Positions 1-7,418 are shown, counted from the first letter of the stretch. The stretch: DNA of 11,705 nucleotides from Candidatus Brevibacterium intestinigallinarum (GCA_019117325.1 DWZY01000124.1:1-11705); one strand, 5' to 3'. Made by a program: numbers and translations. Notes: a model not told the origin generated them from the sequence alone.

Positions 1-38
1 CCTCCGCCCGTTTCAAGCAGGCGGAGGGCATCCCTCCG
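1..38. other. Two overlapping, mutually exclusive hairpins
   Basis: An 8-bp perfect inverted repeat pairs 1-8 (CCTCCGCC) with 20-27 (GGCGGAGG) across an 11-base loop. A second perfect stem pairs 22-28 (CGGAGGG) with 32-38 (CCCTCCG) across a CAT loop. They share bases 22-27, so only one can form at a time. No T-run follows on the plus strand, and the minus-strand side of the first hairpin lies outside the window. This may be part of an intergenic terminator region beyond etfA, but that is inference. Confidence 0.4.
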
Positions 39-116
39 GCGCCTCCCGCTGATCGGATCAGACCAGACCAGATCAGACCAGACCAGATCCGATCAGACCA
101 GATCAGCGGGAGCGCC
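38..116 (-). terminator. Long inverted repeat after etfA, possible terminator
   Basis: Arms 43-54 (CTCCCGCTGATC) and 101-112 are perfect 12-bp inverted repeats. Allowing a one-base bulge at C42, pairing extends to 38-41 with 113-116. A nested pair (54-59 CGGATC with 86-91 GATCCG) could form inside the loop. The structure starts five bases past the etfA stop, where a terminator for the five-gene minus-strand operon would be expected. There is no T-tract, so if it terminates it would be of the U-poor kind proposed for actinobacteria. It could instead be an RNA-stabilising 3' end. Confidence 0.4.
51..105. repeat. Pentanucleotide tandem array (GATCA/GACCA)
   Basis: Eleven consecutive five-base units all fit GA(T/C)C followed by A, C or G: GATCG, GATCA, GACCA, GACCA, GATCA, GACCA, GACCA, GATCC, GATCA, GACCA, GATCA. 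A 15-base higher-order unit (GATCAGACCAGACCA) occurs exactly twice in tandem at 56-70 and 71-85. The array fills the loop of the flanking inverted repeat. It is short and without spacers, so it is a simple-sequence repeat and not CRISPR. Confidence 0.85.
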
Positions 117-121
117 TCACA

Positions 122-1072
122 TCACTTGCGCGCGTTGACCGCGTCGGTCGCCTGCGGGAGGACCTGGAACAGGTCGCCCACGACGCCGAAGTCGGCGAGC
201 TCGAAGATCGGAGCCTCGTCGTCCTTGTTGATGGCGACGATGTTCTTCGAGGTCTGCATGCCGGCGCGGTGCTGGATCGCACCGGAGATGCCCGCTGCGA
301 CGTAGAGCTGCGGCGACACGGCCTTGCCCGTCTGGCCCACCTGGTGGGAGTGCGGGTACCAGCCGGCGTCGACCGCTGCGCGGGATGCACCCACGGCTGC
401 GCCCAGCGCGTCGGCCAGCGCCTCGACGGGGGCGAAGTCGCCGCCCGTGCCACGGCCGCCGGAGACGACGATCGCGGCCTCGGTCAGGTTGGGGCGGCCG
501 GAGGCCGGCTTCTCCTCGACCTTGACGATGCGGGCGGTCTTGGCGGCGTCCGACGGGGCGAACGACACGGCCTCGACGGCACCCGCGGCGGCGGCGGCCT
601 CGGGAGCCACCGAGTTGGGCTTCACGACGATGAACGGCGTGCCCTGCGTGACCTTGCCCGTGATGTTGTACGAGGCGGCGAACGCCTGCTGGCTGGCGGT
701 GCCGTCAGCGGCGACATCCACGGCGTCCGTGATGATGCCGGAGCCGGTGCGGATCGCGGCGCGGGCGGCGGCCTCGCGGTCGCCGGCACCCGCGGTCACG
801 AGGACGGCGGCCGGCTGGCGCTCCTGCACCAGAGCCGCGAGCAGCTCTGCCGTGGGAGCGACGAGGAACTCGCCGTAGGCGGCGTCGGAGGCCACGAGGA
901 CCTTCTCCGCACCGTGCTCGCCCAGCGTGGCGGCAGCGGCCTCACCGGCGGCGGCGTCGCCCACGAACACGGCGACGGGCGTGCCGATGCGACGGGCGAA
1001 CGTGAGCAGTTCGAGCGTGGACTTCCGGACCTGGCCGTCCGCGTGGTCGACGAGAACGAGAACTTCAGACAT
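122..1072 (-). CDS. etfA: Electron transfer flavoprotein alpha subunit
   Basis: This is the alpha subunit (FixB family) of the soluble ETF heterodimer. ETF binds FAD and takes electrons from acyl-CoA dehydrogenases, passing them to ETF:quinone oxidoreductase in the membrane. The 316-residue length is normal for the family. The C-terminal FAD domain is intact. The family signature runs at about residues 256-282 (LYVAAGISGAIQH, later NIVAIN), preceded by the conserved GASRAAVDAGW stretch near 230 that contacts FAD. The N-terminal half (MSEVLVLVDHADG) is the usual Rossmann-like domain. It is the last gene of the minus-strand operon, 48 bases after etfB. A weak AGAGAAG-type ribosome site lies ahead of the ATG. 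Identity is secure. The partner dehydrogenase is not in the window. Confidence 0.97.
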   Translation of the reverse strand: MSEVLVLVDHADGQVRKSTLELLTFARRIGTPVAVFVGDAAAGEAAAATLGEHGAEKVLVASDAAYGEFLVAPTAELLAALVQERQPAAVLVTAGAGDREAAARAAIRTGSGIITDAVDVAADGTASQQAFAASYNITGKVTQGTPFIVVKPNSVAPEAAAAAGAVEAVSFAPSDAAKTARIVKVEEKPASGRPNLTEAAIVVSGGRGTGGDFAPVEALADALGAAVGASRAAVDAGWYPHSHQVGQTGKAVSPQLYVAAGISGAIQHRAGMQTSKNIVAINKDDEAPIFELADFGVVGDLFQVLPQATDAVNARK

Positions 1073-1120
1073 AGTGCGCTTCTCTTCCTTCGCGTATGTG
1101 GTCGTTGTGGGGCGGACGGC

Positions 1121-1909
<789 letters not shown>

Positions 1910-1930
1910 GGGAGTGATCATTCCTTCCTT

Positions 1931-1988
1931 GGGAACCGCATTCCCCTCTCACGGCACTGTGGCGCACCGCACGTTCGGGTCGGTTCCC
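1931..1988 (-). other. Inverted repeat in the etfB leader
   Basis: GGGAACCG (1931-1938) and CGGTTCCC (1981-1988) are perfect 8-bp inverted repeats 42 bases apart, filling the gap between the CoA transferase stop and etfB. On the minus-strand transcript the stem ends immediately before the AAGGAAGG ribosome site of etfB. It could be a leader structure, an RNA processing site that sets etfBA levels, or a protein site. I found no convincing promoter hexamers here. Confidence 0.4.
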
Positions 1989-1996
1989 TTACGTTA

Positions 1997-3232
1997 TCAA
2001 CTGTTCAGGACACCGGAGTCACAGAGTCGACCCAGCTCCGTCTGCGAGAGGCCCAGCTTCTCGCTCAGCACCTCGTGAGTGGCCTCGCCCAGGACGGTGG
2101 GCTGCTCGCCGGCGAGGTACTCGCCGTCGAAGCGGATGGGGTTCGCCCCCACCAGCATGTGCCCCAGGGCCGGGGAATCAAGGCCCCGGAGCACTCCGGT
2201 CGCCGTCCCCGCCGCCGAGGCCGTGGCCGCTTCCGCTGCCACCTCGCCGATGCTGCGGTAGGGCGCCCAGAGGACCGCGGTCCCGCTGAGGGCCTCCTCC
2301 ACACTTTCGAGGGTGCGCGCGGCGAACCACGGCTTCAGCAGCGCCTCGAGGGTCTCCCGCTGCGCATACCTGTTCTCCTCGAGGGAGAGGTCCACGCCCA
2401 GGGCGGACTGGAGCGCGTCGATGACCGCCGTCATGCCGGTGGCCTCGACGAGCGCCTGCCACTGCCGGCGCGTGATCGCGGTGATCATGACCGCACGGCC
2501 GTCAGCGGTAGCGAAGTCCGTGCCGAACGTGCCGAAGATGTGGTTGCCGTGCTTCTCGCGCTCCCCGGCCGGCTGGAGGGCCTCCGTGTACCAGCCCAGG
2601 TTGGCCACCGCGGCGAGCGCGATGTCCTCGAGCGCGACCTCCGCGTAGGTCCCCGCACCGGTCGTCGACCTCTTGAGGAGGGCGGCGACGACGGAGGTGA
2701 CGACGGCCTGGCCGCACAGCAGGTCCCAGGCGGGCAGCGCGTGGTTGGCCGGCCTCGGCGATTCCGCGGGACCGGTGATCCCGGGGATGCCGGTCTCCGC
2801 GTTCACGGTGTAGTCGACGCCCGGCCCGCCGGTCGCGGTGCCCTGCACCTTCACGTGGATGAGATCGTCGCGCCTGGCGCGCAGCACGTCATCCGTGAGG
2901 AAGGACCGGCCCACGTTGTTCGTCACGAAGATGCCGGACTTCGCCGGGTCCTCGCCGGTGGCGGTGATGAGCGCCTGGGCGAGCTCCTGGCCCTCCTCGC
3001 TGCGGAGGTCGAGCGCGACGGAGCGCTTGCCCCGGTTGAGGGTGCCCCAGTAGATGGAGCGCCCCTCTGCGGTGATGGGCCAGCGGTCGATGTCCGGTCC
3101 GCCCTTCAGCGGATCGATCTTGATGACCTCCGCACCCATCTGGCTGAGCGCCAGGCAGGCCGACGGCGCCGCGACGAACGAATCGTTCTCCACGACGGTG
3201 AACCCGTCCAGCGGGCGAGCGGTCGCGCTCAT
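1997..3232 (-). CDS. Family III CoA transferase, Mct-like (mesaconyl-CoA isomerase type)
   Basis: This is a CaiB/BaiF-fold protein of 411 residues. From memory of the family it resembles 2-methylfumaryl-CoA isomerase (Mct), which moves CoA from C1 to C4 of mesaconate within one molecule, more than ordinary intermolecular CaiB enzymes. Shared landmarks are FVAAP near residue 20, GAEVIKIDP at 33-41, DIDRWPIT at 47-54, LNRGKRSVALDL at 65-76, DYTVN at 140-144, NHALPAWDLLCGQ at 163-175 and FGTDFATADGRAVM around 245. Asp170 in the PAWD motif is the probable catalytic aspartate. The ATG at 3232 is chosen because GGAGG lies seven bases upstream, inside the thiolase 3' end, and because the family alignment starts here; the 70 codons upstream are thiolase shadow. 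It follows the thiolase stop by two bases, so it is translationally linked. Substrate is inferred; another C4-C6 dicarboxyl-CoA is possible. Confidence 0.85.
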   Translation of the reverse strand: MSATARPLDGFTVVENDSFVAAPSACLALSQMGAEVIKIDPLKGGPDIDRWPITAEGRSIYWGTLNRGKRSVALDLRSEEGQELAQALITATGEDPAKSGIFVTNNVGRSFLTDDVLRARRDDLIHVKVQGTATGGPGVDYTVNAETGIPGITGPAESPRPANHALPAWDLLCGQAVVTSVVAALLKRSTTGAGTYAEVALEDIALAAVANLGWYTEALQPAGEREKHGNHIFGTFGTDFATADGRAVMITAITRRQWQALVEATGMTAVIDALQSALGVDLSLEENRYAQRETLEALLKPWFAARTLESVEEALSGTAVLWAPYRSIGEVAAEAATASAAGTATGVLRGLDSPALGHMLVGANPIRFDGEYLAGEQPTVLGEATHEVLSEKLGLSQTELGRLCDSGVLNS

Positions 3233-3234
3233 GC

Positions 3235-4476
3235 TCAGGCCTCCACGCGCTCGACGATCGCGGCGAGTCCCTGGCCGCCGCCGATGCACATGGTCTCGAG
3301 GCCGTAGCGGGCGCCGCGGCGGTCCATCTCGCGGGCCAGCGTCGTGAGGATGCGGACGCCGGTCGCGCCCACGGGGTGGCCCAGCGAGATGCCGGAGCCG
3401 TTCACGTTCGTGCGCTCGAAGTCGGCCTCGCCGAAGCCCCACTCGCGGGTGCAGGCCAGCGCCTGTGCGGCGAACGCCTCGTTGAGCTCGATGAGGTCGA
3501 TGTCCTTGATCTCCAGGCCGGCGCGCTGCAGGGCTGCGGCGGTCGCGGGGACCGGGCCGATGCCCATCGTGCGCGGCGGGACGCCCGCCAGGCCCCAGCT
3601 GACGATGCGGACGAGCGGCTTGAGGCCCAGCTCCTCCGCCTTCGCCCGCGTCGTCACGATCGTGGCGGCAGCGCCGTCGTTCTGGCCGGACGCGTTGCCG
3701 GCGGTGACGGTCGAGTTCTCGTCGATCTTGGCGCGCAGCGCCTTGAGCTTGCCCAGCGACTCGAGGGATGCACCCGGGCGGATGTGCTCGTCGAGCGTGA
3801 TCTGCTGCTCCGGCTGCTTGCGGGTCGCGGGGATCGTGATCGGGACGATCTCCTCGGCGAACACGCCGCTGTCCGTCGCGGCGGCCGCGCGGCGGTGCGA
3901 CTCGACGGCCAGGCGGTCCTGCTCCTCACGGCCGATCGAGTACTCCGCGCGCAGGTTCTCCGCCGTCTCGATCATGCCGCCGGGCACGGGGTAGTTCGTG
4001 CCGCCGGCGGTGAGGCGGCCGCGGACCAGGCCGTCCTTGAGCTCGACGTTGCCGCCGCGGATGCCCCAGCGGATGTCCTCGTTGAAGAAGGGAGCGCGCG
4101 ACATCGACTCCGCACCGCCGGCGATGACGACCTGGGCGCCGCCGGTGGCGATCGCGCCCATCGCGTCGATGACGGCCTGCAGGCCGGAGCCGCAGCGGCG
4201 GTCGACCTGGCGACCCGGCACCGTGACCGGCATGCCGGAGTTCAGCGCGACGACACGGCCGATCGCGGGAGCCTCCATGTGCGGGTAGCACTGGCCGAAG
4301 ATCACGTCATCGACGACCTCGGGATCGATGCCGGTGCGCTCCAGGAGGGCGGTGACGACCTGACGGCCCAGCTCCTCCGGTGCGATGTCCTTGAACTGGC
4401 CGCCGAACGCGCCCACGGGCGAGCGCAGCGGCTCGCAGATGACGATGTCGTTCGCGGATGCGGGGGTCTGGGTCAC
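3235..4476 (-). CDS. Thiolase (acetyl-CoA C-acyltransferase)
   Basis: A 413-residue thiolase that splits a 3-oxoacyl-CoA with CoA, giving acetyl-CoA and a shortened acyl-CoA (or runs in reverse). All catalytic features are present: nucleophile Cys95 in DRRCGSG, NEAFAAQ at 332-338, the active-site His367 in SLGHPVGATG, and Cys397 in CIGGGQG near the end. The start is a GTG, supported by GAGGAG at 4482-4487 five bases upstream and by lack of another in-frame start before residue 67. The GTG overlaps the lysR stop by four bases. Next to catI/catJ-like genes, the simplest role is cleavage of 3-oxoadipyl-CoA or a methyl-substituted analogue. Sequence alone does not separate this from a general acetyl-CoA acetyltransferase, so I give no symbol. 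Confidence 0.94.
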   Translation of the reverse strand: MTQTPASANDIVICEPLRSPVGAFGGQFKDIAPEELGRQVVTALLERTGIDPEVVDDVIFGQCYPHMEAPAIGRVVALNSGMPVTVPGRQVDRRCGSGLQAVIDAMGAIATGGAQVVIAGGAESMSRAPFFNEDIRWGIRGGNVELKDGLVRGRLTAGGTNYPVPGGMIETAENLRAEYSIGREEQDRLAVESHRRAAAATDSGVFAEEIVPITIPATRKQPEQQITLDEHIRPGASLESLGKLKALRAKIDENSTVTAGNASGQNDGAAATIVTTRAKAEELGLKPLVRIVSWGLAGVPPRTMGIGPVPATAAALQRAGLEIKDIDLIELNEAFAAQALACTREWGFGEADFERTNVNGSGISLGHPVGATGVRILTTLAREMDRRGARYGLETMCIGGGQGLAAIVERVEA

Positions 4477-5459
4477 AGTGTCTCCTCGGAGGTGGTGGTG
4501 ATGGATGTGCTGACGGATGTGGAAGCGGACGCGGCGGCGTGTGCGACCGTCGTGGGGGTCGGCGCCACGGGGGTGGGGACGGCCGCGGCTGCGGCGGCCA
4601 GGACCTCGCGCAGTGCGGGCGCGGGCTCGCCGGCGCGGTGGGCCAGGTAGACGACGATCGGGTCGTGCTCGATCGCCAGCGGCACGGCGACCAGGTGCGG
4701 GTCGTGGATGTGGGCCATGACCGAGTCGTACGTGATGGTGATGCCCATCTCCGCCGCGACGAGGGCGCTCACCAGCTGGGTGTCCGGCGCCTCCTGCACG
4801 ATGTGCGGGGCGAAGCCCGCCTCGTAGCACCACTGCAGGGTGAGGTCGCGCATCGTCGAGCCCGGGTCCGCGGGCAGGAGGATGAACGACTCGTCGCGCA
4901 GCTCGTCGATCGTGACGGAGGAGCGCCCGGCCAGGCGGTGCTCCGCGTGGACGGCGACCATGGGGCGCTCGTAGAGCGCGGGGCGACCGGAGATGCCCGG
5001 CGGCTGCGTCTGCCAGCGCACCAGCGCCAGGTCGAGCGTGCCGTCGCGCAGGCGGGCGATGCCCTCCTCCGTGTACACGTTGCTCTCGAGCTCCACCGTG
5101 ATGCCGGGCTTGCGGCGGTGCGCCTCCGCGACGAGGCGGGAGGCGACGCGGTGCGAGGACAGGGTGCCCAGGCCCAGGCGCACCCGGCCCACGTCGCCGG
5201 CCGAGGCCATGGTGACCGACCGCTGGGCGGTCTCCGCCGCCTCGAGCAGCTCCCGGGCCGGACCCAGCAGGGCCTCGCCTGCGGGCGCGAGCGAGACGTG
5301 CCGGGTGGTGCGGTGGAAGAGATCCGCTCCCAGCTCCTGCTCGAACTGACGGATCGCACGACTGAGCGGCGGCTGGGCGATGCCGAGGCGATCTGCCGCA
5401 CGACCGAAGTGCAGTTCCTCTGCGACCGCGAGGAATGCACGCACCTGCTGGAGCTCCAT
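4473..5459 (-). CDS. LysR-family transcriptional regulator
   Basis: A 328-residue LysR-type regulator. The winged helix-turn-helix is at residues 1-60 (MELQQVRAFLAVAEELHFGRA, then LGIAQPPLSRAIRQFEQELG), followed by a linker helix and an effector-binding domain from about 90 to 285. The first gene of the minus operon, it is divergent from catI, the classic arrangement for a LysR activator whose ligand is a pathway intermediate. Its stop overlaps the thiolase GTG by four bases. Residues 287-328 form an unusual tail of Ala, Thr, Ser and Pro with no family equivalent. No Shine-Dalgarno precedes the ATG, and the -10 hexamer ends only seven bases upstream, so its mRNA is probably leaderless. The effector is unknown; a muconate-like or dicarboxyl-CoA related compound is a guess from context. 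Confidence 0.95.
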   Translation of the reverse strand: MELQQVRAFLAVAEELHFGRAADRLGIAQPPLSRAIRQFEQELGADLFHRTTRHVSLAPAGEALLGPARELLEAAETAQRSVTMASAGDVGRVRLGLGTLSSHRVASRLVAEAHRRKPGITVELESNVYTEEGIARLRDGTLDLALVRWQTQPPGISGRPALYERPMVAVHAEHRLAGRSSVTIDELRDESFILLPADPGSTMRDLTLQWCYEAGFAPHIVQEAPDTQLVSALVAAEMGITITYDSVMAHIHDPHLVAVPLAIEHDPIVVYLAHRAGEPAPALREVLAAAAAAVPTPVAPTPTTVAHAAASASTSVSTSITTTSEETL

Positions 5460-5466
5460 GGGAGCG

Positions 5467-5495
5467 ATTATGGCAGATTGATGCCCAGTTGGTAA
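5467..5495 (-). promoter_or_regulatory. lysR operon promoter (leaderless)
   Basis: Read on the minus strand, TTACCA (plus 5490-5495) and CATAAT (plus 5467-5472) are separated by exactly 17 bases, matching four and five of six sigma-70 consensus bases. The predicted transcript start falls at about 5460, at or next to the lysR ATG (5459), and no ribosome site is visible. Confidence 0.6.
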
Positions 5496-5521
5496 GTATG
5501 AGTACTGGATTCCCCGTGGAA
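5485..5521. promoter_or_regulatory. Candidate LysR operators between the divergent promoters
   Basis: Three inverted repeats cluster here. CCAGT (5485-5489) pairs with ACTGG (5504-5508) and covers the lysR -35 box. AGTA (5495-5498) pairs with TACT (5503-5506). TTCC (5510-5513) pairs with GGAA (5518-5521) just upstream of the catI -35 box and also fits the loose T-N11-A rule (T5510, A5522). The placement suits autorepression of lysR and activation of catI. Which repeat is bound is inference. Confidence 0.45.
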
Positions 5522-5522
5522 A

Positions 5523-5550
5523 CTGACTTAATCTTGCAGGGTCGTATACA
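5523..5550 (+). promoter_or_regulatory. catI operon promoter
   Basis: CTGACT (5523-5528) and TATACA (5545-5550) lie 16 bases apart. The -10 is strong (five of six) and the -35 is weak (core TGAC), as expected of a promoter that needs an activator. The predicted transcript start is about 5557, giving a leader of roughly 14 bases to the preferred catI start. Confidence 0.55.
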
Positions 5551-5558
5551 CGCGGATG

Positions 5559-5564
5559 AGAGGG
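5559..5564 (+). promoter_or_regulatory. Ribosome binding site deciding the catI start
   Basis: AGAGGG sits six bases before the ATG at 5571. The in-frame ATG at 5556 has no such site at a workable distance, so 5571 is preferred. If transcription starts at 5556-5557, the upstream ATG could still be used leaderless. Confidence 0.65.
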
Positions 5565-5570
5565 TCACAC

Positions 5571-6548
5571 ATGGCGAGGGACAAGGTCCTGCCACTGCCG
5601 GAGGCGATCCGGACACTGGTGCACGACGGGGACTCCATCGCACTCGAGGGCTTCAGCCACCTCATCCCGTTCGCGGCGGGGCACGAGATCATCCGGCAGG
5701 GACGCCGGGGACTCACCTTCTGCCGCATGACGCCGGATCTGCTCTCCGACATGATGATCGCGGCCGGCTGCGTCGACCGCCTCGTCTGCTCGTTCTTCGC
5801 CTCCGGCTCTGCGGGCGCACTGCACGAGATCCGCCGGCGCATCGAGCACCACGATCCCGCGCCGCTGGAGGTCGAGGAGTACAGCCACCACGCGATGGTG
5901 CTGCGCTACCACGCGGGTGCCTCCCGCCTGCCGTTCATCCCGATCCGGTCCTACGCGGGATCCGACCTGCCGGCGATCAACCCGGACATCCGCCTCGTCG
6001 ACGATCCGTACGGCGAGGGCAGCGTCTACGTCGTGCCGCCGCTCAACCCGGACGTGACGATCGTGCACGCGCAGCGGGCCGACCGCCGCGGCAACGTCCA
6101 GATCTGGGGCATCACGGGCGTCCAGCAGGAGGCCGTCTACGCCGCCGACCGCGTCATCGTGACCGTCGAGGAGATCGTCGACGACGAGGTGGTCCGCTCC
6201 GACCCCAACCGCACCCTCATCCCCGCGCACGCCGTCGACGCGGTCTGCGTCGTTCCCCGCGGTGCGCACCCCTCGTACGTCCAGGGCTCCTACGACCGCG
6301 ACAACGCGTTCTACCGGATGTGGCCCGCGATGGCGAAGGACAGCGCGCGCCTGCAGGAGTGGCTGGACACCCACGTGCGCGGGACAGCCGATCACACCGA
6401 GTACCTCGCCGCGATCGGCGAGGAGCAGCTGGCGCCGCTGACCGTCGCCCCGCGGCTCTCGCAGCCGGTGGACTACGGCAGGCGGATGCCCGCGGGGGCG
6501 ACCACGACCTCGGCGACGGCGACGGCGACAGACGGAGGAGACCGATGA
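5571..6548 (+). CDS. catI: Family I CoA transferase alpha subunit, CatI-like (3-oxoadipate CoA transferase)
   Basis: Alpha subunit of a two-subunit CoA transferase of the CatIJ/GctAB type, which exchanges CoA between succinyl-CoA and an acid such as 3-oxoadipate. It has 325 residues from the ATG at 5571. It matches remembered CatI landmarks along its length: ALEGFSHLIPFAAGHEIIRQG at 24-44, MTPDLL at 53-58, YAGSDLPAINP at 128-138, HAQRADRRGNVQIWGI at 166-181, VTVEEIVDD at 197-205 and RGAHPSY at 230-236. The catalytic glutamate is expected on the beta subunit. Residues 308-325 are a Thr/Ala-rich tail unlike the family end. The stop overlaps the catJ ATG by four bases (ATGA). It is the first gene of the plus operon, under a LysR-type promoter. 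Glutaconate or a methyl-oxoadipate are alternative substrates. The family is certain, the substrate less so. Confidence 0.88.
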   Translation: MARDKVLPLPEAIRTLVHDGDSIALEGFSHLIPFAAGHEIIRQGRRGLTFCRMTPDLLSDMMIAAGCVDRLVCSFFASGSAGALHEIRRRIEHHDPAPLEVEEYSHHAMVLRYHAGASRLPFIPIRSYAGSDLPAINPDIRLVDDPYGEGSVYVVPPLNPDVTIVHAQRADRRGNVQIWGITGVQQEAVYAADRVIVTVEEIVDDEVVRSDPNRTLIPAHAVDAVCVVPRGAHPSYVQGSYDRDNAFYRMWPAMAKDSARLQEWLDTHVRGTADHTEYLAAIGEEQLAPLTVAPRLSQPVDYGRRMPAGATTTSATATATDGGDR

Positions 6549-7366
6549 CGACGACGCAGGACCAGGCGACGGGTGACCAGGTGACCGCGGACCAGACCGC
6601 CCAGGACTACACGCAGACGGAGCTCATCGTGTGCGCGGCGTCGAAGATGCTGGCCGGGAAGACGACGGTGTTCGCGGGCATCGGCCTGCCCACGCTGGCC
6701 GTCGACCTGGCGCACCGGACGCTCAACCGCGACATCGAGCTCATCTACGAGTCCGGTGTCACCGGCGCGCACCCGGAGGAGATGGCGGAGGGCATCGCGG
6801 ACTTCGTGCTGGTGTCCGGCGCGGAATCCGTCGTGTCCATGCAGGCGCTGTTCGGCTACGTGCTGCAGGGCGGCAACGTGGACGTGGGCTTCCTGGGTGC
6901 GGCACAGATCGACCGGCACGGCTCGCTCAACACGAGCCTCATCGGCGACTGGGACCGTCCCACGGTGCGGCTGCCCGGATCCGGCGGGGCCTCGGACATC
7001 ATGTCGAACGCGGGCGAGGTCTTCGTCATCATCCGCCGGCACGACCACGCGTCGTTCCCCGCGCAGCTGGACTTCGTCACCTCGCCCTCGCCGGTCGCAG
7101 CCCGCGAATCGGGGAAGGGCATCCAGCCGCAGGGCCACGGCGTCAGCGTCGTCATCACCCCGCTGGGCATCCTGCAGCGGGAGGACAAGTACGGCGAGCT
7201 GGTCCTCACCCACACGCACCCCGGCGTCACCGTCGACCAGGTGCGCGAGGCGACGGGCTGGGACCTGGCTGTCGCGGACGACGTGGCCTCGACCGCAGAG
7301 CCCACCGCCGAGGAGGTCCGCCTCCTGCGCGACGAGATCGACACCGTCCGCCTCTACCTGCGCTGA
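6545..7366 (+). CDS. catJ: Family I CoA transferase beta subunit, CatJ-like
   Basis: Beta subunit partner of the preceding gene, 273 residues. Glu69 in the LIYESG motif is at the place of the catalytic glutamate that forms the enzyme-CoA thioester in glutaconate CoA transferase. Other family landmarks are FAGIGLP at 43-49, LQGGNVDVGFLGAAQIDRHG at 107-126, IGDWDRPTVRLPGSGGA at 133-149 and HPGVTVDQV near 225. Residues 1-26 are a polar Thr/Gln/Asp-rich extension that remembered CatJ proteins lack. No alternative start follows it before residue 35, which falls inside the conserved domain, so it is probably translated. Translation is coupled to catI by the ATGA overlap. Confidence 0.9.
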   Translation: MTTTQDQATGDQVTADQTAQDYTQTELIVCAASKMLAGKTTVFAGIGLPTLAVDLAHRTLNRDIELIYESGVTGAHPEEMAEGIADFVLVSGAESVVSMQALFGYVLQGGNVDVGFLGAAQIDRHGSLNTSLIGDWDRPTVRLPGSGGASDIMSNAGEVFVIIRRHDHASFPAQLDFVTSPSPVAARESGKGIQPQGHGVSVVITPLGILQREDKYGELVLTHTHPGVTVDQVREATGWDLAVADDVASTAEPTAEEVRLLRDEIDTVRLYLR

Positions 7367-7418
7367 TCGCGCGCTGCCTGAACCGGGCATCGGCCCCCAT
7401 CGCGCCGAACACACAACC

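Noticed and set aside
51..105. CRISPR array
   Set aside because: Units are five bases with no unique spacers; it is a simple tandem repeat.
1989..2030. Minus-strand promoter (TTGATA or TAACGT hexamers) for etfBA
   Set aside because: TTGATA has no acceptable -10 box at 16-18 bases, and TAACGT has no acceptable -35 box.
4477..5643. Minus-strand upstream extension of the thiolase frame
   Set aside because: This is an out-of-frame reading of lysR, Arg/Pro/Gly-rich. The thiolase begins at GTG 4476 with a good ribosome site.
5571..7366. IpdAB (steroid ring-opening CoA hydrolase) identity
   Set aside because: The GFSHLIPFAAGHEIIRQ and HAQRADRRGN stretches fit CatI far better than IpdA as I recall it, and no steroid-degradation genes are nearby.
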